A DNA stretch of 64,000 bases from Halorubrum sp. BOL3-1 (GTDB lineage Archaea > Halobacteriota > Halobacteria > Halobacteriales > Haloferacaceae), in assembly GCF_004114375.1 (NCBI RefSeq), contig NZ_CP034691.1, positions 1 to 64,000 of the forward strand, given 5' to 3'. Positions 18,740 through 28,830 of this stretch are shown here, one piece after another. The notes beneath the pieces were generated by a model. That model did not search any database. It was not told the origin of the DNA and worked only from the letters and a program-made list of their open reading frames with translations. Both the position numbers and the translations under genes were made by a program. Positions within the stretch are counted from its first letter, which is position 1. Each line of letters starts with the position of its first letter.

Positions 18740-20141
18740 CATCCGTCTTTAGTTAAGCCTCACACCTCGGTTGTGTAGCGGTAGCGAGTGTCTCTTGTAA
18801 GATTGGTCGCTGCTTGTGGATCTTTTGAGCGTCTTCGATCAGCCGTTCAAGCAGCGGCGGTGGTGAGTAGCCGAGGTACTCACCGAGTTCGTGGAGAATA
18901 AGCTGGGCGTGCGACCGGAAGGTCGCCGCCCAGCGCTCTGTCGGAAAGACAAGCTCATCATCCGCCTGCTCAGTGACTAGATCCAACAAATCGCGGCTTA
19001 CAAGCAGCGACAGCAGCGCTGCGTACAGTAAGATCTCCACCACGTGCTCATCGCTCGTGTCGAACTCATCCAGTTCGTACTGCGTCTTCAGCTCGCGGAA
19101 CAGCAATTCAACTTCCCACCGACAGCGGTAGATCTCCGCTAAATCCGCCGGAAAGAATTCTTTTCTCGCCAAATTCGTCATATACAGGTGGTAGTCGTCG
19201 GCGTCCTCGTCGCGGACGCCGACGACGCGAAATCGCTTCGTATCCAGCGACCGTGTCCCGTTGTACGGCCCTCGTTTGAACTCTACTTCGACCTCTACAT
19301 CGATGTACTTCCGGTCGAGATCGTCGAGAACAGCGTGGAGCTGCTTGCCCTCTAAGGGAATGGCGCGGCCGCGCCATTCCCGTAACTCCCCCGTAATCAC
19401 CGGATTTGCGTTCTGCTTCAGCCGACTCACGAAGTAGCCGTCGTTCTCGTCGATCAGCGCAAACCGGCGGTACTTGAAGTAGGCGAGATCGAACAACACG
19501 AGGCGGTTCTCAAGCCACGGCCCTGTTTTGAATAGGGTGCTGTCGTGCGTTTTCTCGTTAGCAGTATCGAGCCGTTCAATCGTCTGCTCTGTGGCATTGT
19601 GGAGCAGGTGGAGCTTCGCTCCAGCCTGCTCCTCGTGGCGGGCTTCGAACTGATCTGAGAGAAATTCGTGTAACCGCAACACCGTTCCATCAGCGATCAT
19701 CACATCTCTAAATCGGTCGATATCAGCGTCAGAAGCGTTAGGAACAGCGACCTCGTCGAGCGCGGTCTCGACGAGGTCGCGGAAGTACTTCGCAAGCGTC
19801 GGAGTCAACCGCTGATAGAATCCACTTAGAGAGATCGTCTCATCGGCAGTAGAGTTGTAACAGCGTCTAAATCCGGCGAGTGTTCGGCTTTCGCCTGCGG
19901 CGAAGCCGAACACGAATGCCCAGACGAAGGCAGGGATCTGAAGCTTGCGGTCGCGTTCGACCACGCCGAGTTCCTCGGCGTGCTCTTCGAGGAACTCAGA
20001 AGGAAACAGTGTAGTGAGCCGACGCATAATTCGAGTTGAGGAGTCGTCGTTGTACACAGACACGACTTCCTCATTCCTTCCGAAAGATGCCTCGATAAGC
20101 CGCCGCTGTCACGCGGTTTCTCGCTTAACTAAAGACGGATG
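18740..20141 (-). mobile_element. ISH8-type element, copy 2 (intact), with 10-bp target duplication
   Basis: 1402 bp with the same 19-bp inverted repeats as copy 1, in reverse orientation. It is flanked by perfect CACAGTGTAT at 18730-18739 and 20142-20151. It lies just upstream of the moxR-vWA operon, whose box A (20185-20190) is outside the element. Confidence 0.95.
18753..20063 (-). CDS. ISH8 transposase (IS4 family), intact
   Basis: 436 residues, GTG start (MSVYNDDSSTRIMRRL). Trp-48 is present where copy 1 has a stop. The catalytic DDE region includes VMIADGTVLRLHEF, LVLFDLAYFKYRRFALID and the downstream CRWEVELLFRELKTQYELDEF segment, whose YxxxxxxE-type spacing is characteristic of IS4 transposases. 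This protein could mobilise both full-length copies and the 224-bp derivative at 35964-36187. Confidence 0.92.
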   Translation of the reverse strand: MSVYNDDSSTRIMRRLTTLFPSEFLEEHAEELGVVERDRKLQIPAFVWAFVFGFAAGESRTLAGFRRCYNSTADETISLSGFYQRLTPTLAKYFRDLVETALDEVAVPNASDADIDRFRDVMIADGTVLRLHEFLSDQFEARHEEQAGAKLHLLHNATEQTIERLDTANEKTHDSTLFKTGPWLENRLVLFDLAYFKYRRFALIDENDGYFVSRLKQNANPVITGELREWRGRAIPLEGKQLHAVLDDLDRKYIDVEVEVEFKRGPYNGTRSLDTKRFRVVGVRDEDADDYHLYMTNLARKEFFPADLAEIYRCRWEVELLFRELKTQYELDEFDTSDEHVVEILLYAALLSLLVSRDLLDLVTEQADDELVFPTERWAATFRSHAQLILHELGEYLGYSPPPLLERLIEDAQKIHKQRPILQETLATATQPRCEA

Positions 20142-20184
20142 CACAGTGTATGCACATTATCAGCTCGGCTGATTTCTGCTTGGG

Positions 20185-20190
20185 TATAAT
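20185..20190 (+). promoter_or_regulatory. Box A of the moxR-vWA-HEAT operon
   Basis: TATAAT 25-30 bases before ATG 20215, the best box A in the window. It supports a leaderless transcript from the first ATG rather than the internal ATG at 20239. Confidence 0.55.
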
Positions 20191-20214
20191 GACTATCTTT
20201 GGGGGGGACGAGGA

Positions 20215-21150
20215 ATGAGTAAGCGAGATAATGTCAGTATGACTAGCTCCCCGACCCTGGTCGGCGAGCCTACAGGGGAGTCGTTTCGAGAGTTGACAAC
20301 GCTGGCAGATGTCGGCCACCAGCACGTTCCGACGATCAAGCAGGAGACGTATCACGAGCGCACGGGAGACAGTGACCGGACAGACGTCGAGATAGTCACT
20401 CGGGCGCTCGAACTAGGCATGAATGTCGTGCTGAAGGGGAACCCCGGTGTCGGGAAGAGCTTCCTGATCCGGTATTTGTGCGCACAAACGAACCGCCCAC
20501 TGTATCGCATGACGCTTTCGCAGACGACGTATCGTGAGGACCTCGTCGGACATCTTCACCTCGTCAGCGGTGAGAACGGCGAAACGGTAACCGAGTGGGT
20601 CGACGGGCCACTCACCCGAGCAGCCCGTGAAGGCGGAATACTGCTCTTAGACGAGATCAACGCTGCCGACGCAAACACGGTCGCCGCACTGAACTCAGTA
20701 ATGGAAAGCCGGGGCACGCGAACGCTTACCCTTCCCCAAACGGGTGAGCAGATAACTCCACACGAGGAGTTCCGGGTCGCCGCTACGGCCAATCCCGGAT
20801 TTCAGGGCACCTACGAGCTCAATGACGCCTTTGAGGACCGATTTCGGCACATCGAACTAGAGTATCTGCCTGTCGACGTAGAAGTCGATCTGATCTTGGA
20901 ACAGTCGCAGCTTGACAGCGGTCGTAGAGAGGAGATTACTCGACTCGTCGAGTTCGCTGAGCGACTCCGAGAAGCCTATCGTGAAGGCGAATTGTCGACG
21001 CCGATCACCACGAGGGAGCTTATCCGAATCGCTCAGTTCATGGCTGATGATTTCATGCCGCTGCGGGATGCGGTCCGAAGCGAACTCGTCGCCCGTGTCG
21101 ACGAGTACGACGAGTCGCTGGTCCGCACGCTCATCGATACACAGCTCTGA
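20215..21150 (+). CDS. MoxR-type AAA ATPase
   Basis: 311 residues. Walker A GNPGVGKS lies near residue 80, Walker B GILLLDEINAAD near 142, with a sensor-1 region AATANPGFQGTYELNDAFEDRF; this is the MoxR/CbbQ/NorQ pattern. These ATPases remodel or activate protein complexes, usually with a vWA-domain partner encoded next door, as here (next gene 6 bases downstream). The N-terminal 60 residues are polar and specific to this protein. It is the first gene of a three-gene operon with the vWA and HEAT-like proteins. Confidence 0.9.
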   Translation: MSKRDNVSMTSSPTLVGEPTGESFRELTTLADVGHQHVPTIKQETYHERTGDSDRTDVEIVTRALELGMNVVLKGNPGVGKSFLIRYLCAQTNRPLYRMTLSQTTYREDLVGHLHLVSGENGETVTEWVDGPLTRAAREGGILLLDEINAADANTVAALNSVMESRGTRTLTLPQTGEQITPHEEFRVAATANPGFQGTYELNDAFEDRFRHIELEYLPVDVEVDLILEQSQLDSGRREEITRLVEFAERLREAYREGELSTPITTRELIRIAQFMADDFMPLRDAVRSELVARVDEYDESLVRTLIDTQL

Positions 21151-21155
21151 GTACG

Positions 21156-23044
21156 ATGGAACTCACACCGGAGACGTCAAGCGAAGAGCTCTCGCAGTTC
21201 GGCCAGCCAACGCGGTCGAGCGAGCAACGGCGCCACGAACTCGAGCGGCTCGCGAATTTCTGTACGGCCCGAGATACACAGGTACAGGTTCAGTTGGACC
21301 CGGTACGGGCGCTGTGTCGACCCAACGACGAGACCGACGGGTTGGAGATCCTGATCCCGACAAAAAATACGAGCAGTGTCACACCGCTTTACCCCAGGAG
21401 GCGTGGGACCGCCAGATGCAGGTCGCGCTCCTGTTTCATGAACTGGGACACGTGCTGTACTCCGACTTCGATACATTCGGGACTCAACTTGCCGAGACGC
21501 CGAACCGATGGCAGTCTACGTTCCGGATGATCTACAACGCCGGCGAGGACGGGGCCGTCGAGACACAGGTCGCTCGTCGATACCGAGTCGACGAGCTCCT
21601 GCGGGTACTGAACCGAACGCTCTCGACTATCGCTGCGAATCGACACCGCGAGTACGTTGAACTGTTCGAACACGAGGAGGGTTCTCACGGGGAGAAGACA
21701 CGAACCTACACCGTATTCGAAGCGCTCAGACAGGGAATTCTCGATGGCGGGTTCGTTTCGAGCAGGCGCTTCGAACGGATCTGTGACCCGTCGGACGACG
21801 CGCACGTTGTCATGGACGACCGTGGTGACGTGATCCGCGAGCTGGCGCCCGAAATTGAGTCGTACACAACGGAGATGTGCTCGATCGAAGACCCTACTGA
21901 GCGCGTCACTCGTGCGGTCCAGCTGTTCGACGAGGTGCGCCCGACTCTGGATTTGCTCGAACCGATCCAACTCCAGCGCGTCCAGACAGCCGCCGTCAGA
22001 CCGAGCGACGCGAACGGTTATTCATCATGGAACCCGCGGCAGGCTCGTTTGCTCCCGCCAACTGCCAAAGGCGAGTCGCCCGTTGACGGCGATGGCGACG
22101 ATGACGGTGATACCGCCGACGCAACGGTCACGGTACACAGACCCGACGGATCCGTGGCCGGGAAAACGGCCGCCGAACACGACTGGGTCGCCGACCGACG
22201 AGAGAACGGCGCTGTCCAGTCTGGTGACGCCACCTCCGGGCGGTCGCCGCTAGAACAGAGCGGTCGTGCGTATCTCGATATCGTCTCCGAAGCCGATTTG
22301 GATGTCGGTGCGGTTCGTATCCCGCGGCCCGTCGATAGTGCGGACGTACAGACTCGGTTCACTCGCGTCACCGAGCGTACATCGAAACTCCAGTCCGAGC
22401 TCCGAACCCAACTCAGACGCGAGCGGCGCCAGCAACTGGTTCGGGGAACGCGAAGCGGGCGGCTCGATACCCGCCGGGCCGTTGCGGCGGCGCGCGGACG
22501 CGAACGGGTGTTCTCACGGCGCGAATCCGGCGCCGACCGCGATTACTCCTGTCTGCTCGTGCTCGATCGCTCGGGATCGATGCAAGGCGGGCCTGTCGAG
22601 GCGGCAGAGGAGGCAGTGACTGCGCTCATCCACACGCTCAACGCCGTCGGGATCTCTGTCGGAGTGCTTTCTGTTTGGAAGTCAACGGTGTGTCTGGAAC
22701 ATCCCTTCGAGGGCAACCCGAGCGAGTCCGCCAACAGACTCCTAAGCCGCCGCGCTGACGGCGGAACGCCGCTTGCTGAGCCAATTGCTGTCGCCCGTCG
22801 ACGAGTCGATCGTGGGGAGGGAAGTGAGCCCTTTATCATCGTCATCACGGACGGTGACCCCGACGACGAGGATGACTATCGGACGCAACTAGAGCGGTGT
22901 TCGGTCCCCGTGTTCGGGATTTACATCGGGTGCCGAGAACGCGATCACAGCGGGTATTTCAACCATATCGTCCACACCGATTCCGACTCCGTTCGCGGTG
23001 AGCTAGCCGTGATCGCCCGCCGACTGTTCGGAGGCCGACGATGA
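21156..23044 (+). CDS. vWA-domain protein with HExxH motif, needing a -1 shift at an A6 run
   Basis: The start at 21156 reads MELTPETSSEELSQ... for 70 codons to ILIPTK, then goes out of frame. A continuous frame one base back begins KKYEQCHTALPQ and runs to 23044. The crossover is A6 at 21362-21367 in the slippery context A-AAA-AAT. The combined product is about 629 residues: LLFHELGHVLYSDFD (HExxH, near residue 92), a central acidic linker, and a C-terminal vWA domain with MIDAS motif VLDRSGSMQ (near 470) and ITDGDPDDEDDY. This resembles CbbO/NorD-type partners of MoxR ATPases. Either a programmed -1 shift, a mutation or a sequencing error explains the break. The stop overlaps the next start (ATGA). 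Confidence 0.8.
21362..21368 (+). promoter_or_regulatory. Candidate -1 slippery heptamer (A AAA AAT)
   Basis: In the upstream frame the codons are ACA AAA AAT; a one-base back-slip gives AAA AAA TAC and enters the long vWA frame exactly. A simple one-A deletion in a homopolymer would look the same. Confidence 0.4.
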
Positions 23045-26000
23045 CCGACGCACAGTCGGCGGTCACGAACGTTGAGGTCATTCGCTCTCGGTGTCAATAC
23101 CGCGCGGGAACCCGTTCAGCTGATGAGCACCTTGACACGCTGTTAACCGCATTACGAGCCGACGAGCGGATCATCCGGGAGTATGCCCGGCGGTACTTGA
23201 CCGTCCTTACTGAGGAGTGTCCCGACCGTGCTGACGATGTCGCGAGGGCGTTTCGATCGATGATCGCAGCCAATCGCGAACTGAGTCCCGGGACTATCGC
23301 GGACCTCTCAGAGTGGGCTGTCGCGTATCCGCACACCTTCGCGCAAGCCGGCGCCGCCCTCGCCGCCGATATAGCACCGAGTTCTGACACCCGAACGCCG
23401 GAGTCGATAGCGATGGCGTTTTTCACCCGACTCGGGATCGCTGCGCCGGGAGCAATCAAGCCCGCCGTCGGCTCGCTCACCGAGTTCCTGATGGATACAC
23501 ACGGTGATACGACCAGAGGTGCTGCCTGGGTACTCGTCCGTGCTACACAGGAGGAGCCCGCAGTCGTCAGGCCGTTTATTGCCGAACGACTCTGGCAGCT
23601 CGATGCGTCCGACCCGAATGTCGTCGTCGACGCGCTCCATGGCTTGGGTGCTATCGGATGGGTGCTCCCTGACGAGATTCCGGCAGTCGAACGATTGTAC
23701 CCGCACCTGTCGGCAGCGAACCCGGAGGTCCGCACAGCAGCACTTGAAGCGATCGGTCGGATCGCCGGCCGCCCACCGATCGATGAGACGCCGTACGGAT
23801 TCGCATCACCGGACAGCATCGAACCGGTCATAGAACTCGTCGTCGAAGCGGTTGAAAGTACAACTGACGACGTCAGAACGGCCGCACTGACGACGTTGTC
23901 TTGGATCTCCGAGACTAACCCAGAGTTGATCAAGCCGCACTCCGAGGCACTTCGAGCCGGCCTACCGGCGGAAGATCCGGACGACGTCGAGACGCTCGTC
24001 GATATCGCTAGTAGCCTCCCCGAGCCACCGATCTGGTCGATACTCACGACTGTCGACGACTTTGCCGAAATCGTTTCCGTAGACGTCCTGACCGCACTAC
24101 TCGAATCGATCGACGATATCCAACGCCCTGCCGACAGCAGCCCGCTGCTGCCGCTGGTACTGGAAACGATTCAAGACGAGGCGCTCATCAACTCACGAAT
24201 GATCTCGGAGTCGAAGTTGAAATGTCTTGACCTCATCGCCGATCGTGCGGTCGAGACGAACGAGATCGAGCAAGAACTCGAGCAGATCTGTGAGAGCGTG
24301 GCCGCGGACCCGACGGAGGTGACGACAGGTGAGATTACGCTGGTGACCAGTGTCTGTTTACAGGCCCGGACATCGCCAGCAGGCGGGTCGCCGCCGGTCT
24401 CGCTTCCGGACCTACTGGAGGCGTTTATATCTGGACTGCCGACCACTGGTCGGTCCCAGCGGTACGCTATCTGCCGCTCGTTGGATCAGATCTGTCGTGA
24501 AACGACCGGATACGCGCAACGCTGTGCCGAGATTGTGACTGCGAACCCGTATTATACCTTCAGTTGTACGGCCGTGAGCGGCCCAATCCTCACAGTCGCC
24601 GAGCAGCATCCGGAATATGTCCAAGAGACGATTCGACAACTCACCACGAACATGCGGCTGTTAGACCGGGAACGAGAGTCCGGAGAGTCTGTCAGCATCA
24701 GAACTACCTCCAACGCGTTCGACTCGGTACTGTTCGACCTCTGTTCGGAGGCGCCGGACGTTGCACACGATGACGTCGCACACGTGGTCGACGTCATCGC
24801 CCGTGCAGGGAGCAACGCGGAGGCGGCGGCGCGTGCACTCATCGAGATCCGCAAATCGGTGTCGAATCCCGATTCGCAGGTCACCGAACGGCTGACCGGG
24901 CTACTCGATGTTCCTGCGGTCGAGGAACTGTTCGTTCCGATCAGCGTCGCGATCCTGCTCGGCGACCCAACTGAATCCCAGTGGAACCGCGCAGTCAAAC
25001 GGATCCAGAGTGTGGCCCACCGCGACTACGAGACCCTCGACACGCTATCGGCACTCGATGCGTCTTGTGCGGACGCGATCCGGGCGATCGAGGTCACTGT
25101 GAGTCGAGAGGTGCTCAAATCAGAGCCTGCGGTCGCCGCAGCGCATATCACTGCCGTCCCGGACTCCACCACGATCCTCCAATCGAAACTGGTCGCTGCC
25201 TTCGGCGACATCTACACCCAGGTGGGGTCCTCGACCGCGCTCACGGCGCTTGTCACAGTCGCCGACGAAACGCCGGCAGTTGCCGCCGCCCTATCCGATG
25301 TGCTCGACACGCTGTTCCTCAGCGGGGTTCCCGATCTCGTCTGTGACGGGTTGGAGATCGTCCGGGCAGCAACCGGGTGTGACCCTGAGACACTGGCACT
25401 CTGGGAGCGCCATCCCGACCCGCAGGTCCGGCAGGCAGTTTCACAGACGATGTCGACGGTCGAGCGAGACTCACACCCTCTGGCAGCGGAAACCGACTCG
25501 TTGGCAGCGGTGTCGGCGTCGGGATCGAACTCCCCGATCACAGCCTGTCGGCGAGCACTCGCGACAGGCGAGGGAGACGCCGCTCGCGAGGCGTTACGCA
25601 CCGGCGTTACCGACGGCAGCTTGGACCGAACGGCGGCAGTCACCTGTCTCCTCGGCTACGCGTCTCGTGTCTCTGACTCAGCGGAACGCGACGAAACGCT
25701 GGCGACAGCCGCACGGCTTTCCGACTCAGTACTCACTGATCAGGACGTCTTTGCGGACGTCACCGTCGAAGGGAATGCCGCGACCAACAGCGAGCCACAG
25801 ACCATGATCGCGCGGTGCCTCACGGACGAGGCCCCCGAGATCCGGCGGAACGCGGCCGCGTATCTCGGCAGTTTTGGAGTCCCACACGCCGATGAGACCT
25901 CAGATCTCCTCGGAGCGGTTATCACGAGACTACTCATGGATTCGACGGCGGCCGTCGAGCAGCGACTCCTGCTGCTGGTCAAACGCCATCCCGAGACGGT

Positions 26001-27552
26001 CGACCTCGAGACGGTCACCCCGACTATCGCCGAATCGGTTTCGGGACCGTTCCTGACCGCCCGGGTCGCATGCGATGCGCTCCGTGCGGCGTGTTCGGAA
26101 CAGCCCGCGGTCGTAGAGACCGAACGCGACGCGCTCGAACAGACACTCGCCGCGAAAGACGAGCGAACGCGACAACTCGCTACGTCGGTGTTCAACGAAC
26201 TTGGCATGCTCAAGCCCGAACGCCTCGAGCCGTCGATAGGGCGGTTGGTCGATCAAGCACAAAGCGATTCGGCGAACCGCGCTCAGCTGTTGCGGACCAT
26301 AGCTGCCACAGATCCGGAGATCATCACCGATCGACGGGGTCTCGCTGAAGCCGCGCAGGCGCAGTTACTGGCCAACTCGGAGGACCTGACGTCGATCCAC
26401 GCAGCCGGCGAGATACTGGAGTCGTTCGCCGAAACGGATCCGGACCTTGTCGCGTCAGTTCTCGACGAGTCGGTCGCGGAGACACTCAACGACGGGGAGA
26501 TTGACCAACTCGCCGTCGAGTACCATCTCGTCCGGACGCTGTCGGCGGTGGCGCTTGACCATCCAGGTCTGATCCAGGCATTCGAGGAGCCGATCGAGAC
26601 GACCCTGGAGAACGCGGGAACGTACAAATCGTACAAAGCGAACACGAGCGAGCGGGGAGAACTCACGGCTGACCCCTCTGCGGTCCGCGAGGCCGCGGCG
26701 ATGGGGGTCGGCCGAGCTGGTGTATCGGTGTTCGAAACGGCACTCGAAGCCTTCCCGGCGGTGCCAGGCAGACCGACCCTTGATCCGGCTGTAATCGCCC
26801 AATATCTAGTCCACGCCGGATCCGGATCGGACGGTGATGTCCTCGAGCAGATCCAAACTGTCTACGGTCCCGATCGGATCGACTCAATCTGTCGGTCGCT
26901 GGCAGCCATCTCGATCCCGCCGTCGGCGGTCGAGTGGAAACGGCATCGTCTCACAGCCCTTGGGACGCTGCTCCCGTCGATTCCAACGGACAGTGCGTGT
27001 CGACCGGCGATCGAAACGATGTTTTCGGCGCTCGATGCGTCTGATATGGACGTCCGAACGGACGCAGTTGAGTCCCTCCGACCGGTCTGGGAACGGGGCC
27101 CGCTTGTCCCGGACGAGTGGCTCGCGAGGTCGTTTGAGATGCTCCAGGACGATGCACGGCCAGTCCAACGGGCGGTCGCCGATCAGTTGCCAACAGTTGC
27201 CCGTCACTCACACGTCTCGATGTCGTTCGTGACGGACGCGCTGGTCAGTAGAGTGACGGCCGACAATCAGTCGGTCACGCGGCGCCGGGGCGCGACCCTC
27301 GCACTCGGGACAGTCGGCACTCGGGTGCCGACCGCTCGACGCCGGTCCACTGAAGCCTGCCTCGCGTGTCTCGATGACTCTGACCGCTACGTCCAGCAGT
27401 ACGCAGCCGAGGCGTTGCTCTCGTTCGGGGAGCTGTCACCCGCACTGCTCACGCCGATTCCCGACGCCGTTTCTGCCCTTCGTGACGACAGTGTCCCCGA
27501 AATCGCCACACTCGGCGAAGAGCTGTCCGAGATACTGTCGAACGAGCGCTGA
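23041..27552 (+). CDS. Giant HEAT-like helical repeat protein
   Basis: 1503 residues, overlapping the vWA stop by four bases. It is almost entirely paired helices in HEAT/Armadillo style: recurrent blocks such as NPEVRTAALEAIGRIAG, TDDVRTAALTTLSWISETNPEL and DRYVQQYAAEALLSFGELSP, spaced about 35-45 residues, from the N- to the C-terminus. There is no enzyme motif, signal peptide or membrane helix. In MoxR-vWA systems a large variable third protein often supplies the target-binding or scaffold role, and this fits that place. Its high GC and even codon use resemble the vWA gene, so the three genes probably travelled together. Confidence 0.85.
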   Translation: MTDAQSAVTNVEVIRSRCQYRAGTRSADEHLDTLLTALRADERIIREYARRYLTVLTEECPDRADDVARAFRSMIAANRELSPGTIADLSEWAVAYPHTFAQAGAALAADIAPSSDTRTPESIAMAFFTRLGIAAPGAIKPAVGSLTEFLMDTHGDTTRGAAWVLVRATQEEPAVVRPFIAERLWQLDASDPNVVVDALHGLGAIGWVLPDEIPAVERLYPHLSAANPEVRTAALEAIGRIAGRPPIDETPYGFASPDSIEPVIELVVEAVESTTDDVRTAALTTLSWISETNPELIKPHSEALRAGLPAEDPDDVETLVDIASSLPEPPIWSILTTVDDFAEIVSVDVLTALLESIDDIQRPADSSPLLPLVLETIQDEALINSRMISESKLKCLDLIADRAVETNEIEQELEQICESVAADPTEVTTGEITLVTSVCLQARTSPAGGSPPVSLPDLLEAFISGLPTTGRSQRYAICRSLDQICRETTGYAQRCAEIVTANPYYTFSCTAVSGPILTVAEQHPEYVQETIRQLTTNMRLLDRERESGESVSIRTTSNAFDSVLFDLCSEAPDVAHDDVAHVVDVIARAGSNAEAAARALIEIRKSVSNPDSQVTERLTGLLDVPAVEELFVPISVAILLGDPTESQWNRAVKRIQSVAHRDYETLDTLSALDASCADAIRAIEVTVSREVLKSEPAVAAAHITAVPDSTTILQSKLVAAFGDIYTQVGSSTALTALVTVADETPAVAAALSDVLDTLFLSGVPDLVCDGLEIVRAATGCDPETLALWERHPDPQVRQAVSQTMSTVERDSHPLAAETDSLAAVSASGSNSPITACRRALATGEGDAAREALRTGVTDGSLDRTAAVTCLLGYASRVSDSAERDETLATAARLSDSVLTDQDVFADVTVEGNAATNSEPQTMIARCLTDEAPEIRRNAAAYLGSFGVPHADETSDLLGAVITRLLMDSTAAVEQRLLLLVKRHPETVDLETVTPTIAESVSGPFLTARVACDALRAACSEQPAVVETERDALEQTLAAKDERTRQLATSVFNELGMLKPERLEPSIGRLVDQAQSDSANRAQLLRTIAATDPEIITDRRGLAEAAQAQLLANSEDLTSIHAAGEILESFAETDPDLVASVLDESVAETLNDGEIDQLAVEYHLVRTLSAVALDHPGLIQAFEEPIETTLENAGTYKSYKANTSERGELTADPSAVREAAAMGVGRAGVSVFETALEAFPAVPGRPTLDPAVIAQYLVHAGSGSDGDVLEQIQTVYGPDRIDSICRSLAAISIPPSAVEWKRHRLTALGTLLPSIPTDSACRPAIETMFSALDASDMDVRTDAVESLRPVWERGPLVPDEWLARSFEMLQDDARPVQRAVADQLPTVARHSHVSMSFVTDALVSRVTADNQSVTRRRGATLALGTVGTRVPTARRRSTEACLACLDDSDRYVQQYAAEALLSFGELSPALLTPIPDAVSALRDDSVPEIATLGEELSEILSNER

Positions 27553-27565
27553 GTCGGCTCCGGGA

Positions 27566-28000
27566 TCAAGCGCCGTCTGCGACGAGCGTCGACTTAATCC
27601 GGTCGGCACTCGCCTTGTTCACACTGGGGGGCACTGTGGGTTCGCCTGCGCTCGCGTATCGGATATCCACCGGGAAGACCAATTCGTGCTGTTGAAGTTC
27701 TTTCGCGGCCGTCCGGTCGATCCCGGCGATGTCCGCCAGCGTCAACCGAGCCGCATTAGTGCGTACTCGCTGCCGGTCAGCCGCGTCGATCGACGACTCT
27801 GAAATGGGTTCTGGCCGTATACAATTGACTTGTCCGCCCGGCACAGTCACGGTCGTGTTCAGCAAATGGGTAAACAACTGCCGTCGGTTCCCCGGTCGCG
27901 ATAGATAGAGAGATTCGCACAAAACCCGGAATTGTGGCGTGGTATCAACCCTTTGCCGAGTCGTCGCCGACGCCGTGTAAAGCCAGTACTCTGGGCTCAT
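27566..28000 (-). CDS. Unrecognised 144-residue protein
   Basis: The frame is open and ends 13 bases from the HEAT gene stop (convergent). No family is recognised. A segment ARLTLADIAGIDRTAAKELQQHELVFPVDI is helical and could be a helix-hairpin-helix-like piece. The N-terminus contains ATTRQRVDTTPQFRVLCESLYL. It may be downstream in the same transcript as the SIMPL-domain gene, which ends 24 bases before it starts. Confidence 0.45.
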   Translation of the reverse strand: MSPEYWLYTASATTRQRVDTTPQFRVLCESLYLSRPGNRRQLFTHLLNTTVTVPGGQVNCIRPEPISESSIDAADRQRVRTNAARLTLADIAGIDRTAAKELQQHELVFPVDIRYASAGEPTVPPSVNKASADRIKSTLVADGA

Positions 28001-28024
28001 CTGACCGACGTGGCAACCTCCGAC

Positions 28025-28639
28025 TCACCTCGCCGCCAGCTTGTACGTTACTTCGACTGCGTGTTTGAATTCGATCGGGCCGGGGTGGATGTCACTCCGG
28101 TGGGCGACAGTGATCGGGTGCGTGGGTCGCTCAGTATCATCCTCCGCGGATGCCGTTGCGGTGACCAGCCCGTCGACCGATCGGCCCTCGCTGGCCGCGA
28201 TTCGATCGGCTTGCCGACGAGCATCTCGCATTGCGGCCCCGACCAGTTCCTCCTGTACTTCGTGTATTTTGTGTCGGGCAACAGTCGGCGTGACACCCGC
28301 GACCGTCGCTCCGGCTTCGACGACCGCTTCACCAGCCGCGCGGGCGGTGTCGCCGTCTGCCGCAAACTGCAGCTCCGCTGTTGCGTTGGCAGTCTCGTCG
28401 GATGGAACGTCGCCGGACAGCCCCTCGCCTGCGACCTGATATCCACAGAGCTCTATCTGTTCAGCTGCGACCCCGAACTCCTTGAGCGATGCTTCGAGCC
28501 CTTCCATCCGCGTATGTAGCGTTTGGCGAGCCCGCTCCGGTGGGGATTTTGCTACCGATAGTCGGAGTCGCACTGTTTGGTACGAAGGTGTGATCGCCAT
28601 CGTCGCTCGTCCTCGAACCGTTATTGTATGGTCCGTCAC
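28025..28639 (-). CDS. SIMPL (DUF541) domain protein
   Basis: About 204 residues from GTG 28639 (VTDHTITVRGRATMAITPSY); the longer frame to 28768 has an Arg-rich, unlikely N-terminus. The family pattern is clear: TVRGRATMAITPSYQTVRLRL, then GLEASLKEFGVAAEQIEL and a C-terminal AMRDARRQADRIAASEGRSVDG. SIMPL proteins are mostly periplasmic or cell-surface in bacteria, with poorly defined roles (oxidative stress, signalling). No signal peptide is seen here. Confidence 0.75.
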   Translation of the reverse strand: MTDHTITVRGRATMAITPSYQTVRLRLSVAKSPPERARQTLHTRMEGLEASLKEFGVAAEQIELCGYQVAGEGLSGDVPSDETANATAELQFAADGDTARAAGEAVVEAGATVAGVTPTVARHKIHEVQEELVGAAMRDARRQADRIAASEGRSVDGLVTATASAEDDTERPTHPITVAHRSDIHPGPIEFKHAVEVTYKLAAR

Positions 28640-28830
28640 GGGACTTGATTTGGACTCTTCGGGCCAACAGTCGCTGTTCACCGCGGCTGTGAACAGTTCC
28701 CGATACGGTCTCTCGATCGACGACAGAGGGGAACCGACCCGACGGAACCGGTGTTGTCTGCGCGACATCCTCCAACCACTAAAGCCGTGGATTTTCTCGC
28801 CAAAATTCGTATTACCCGGTTGATGACGGC

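Noticed and set aside
20912-21361. 5' extension of the long vWA frame back to 20912
   Set aside because: That part overlaps the moxR gene and reads as Arg/Ser-rich antiframe sequence; the true N-terminus is in the 21156 frame.
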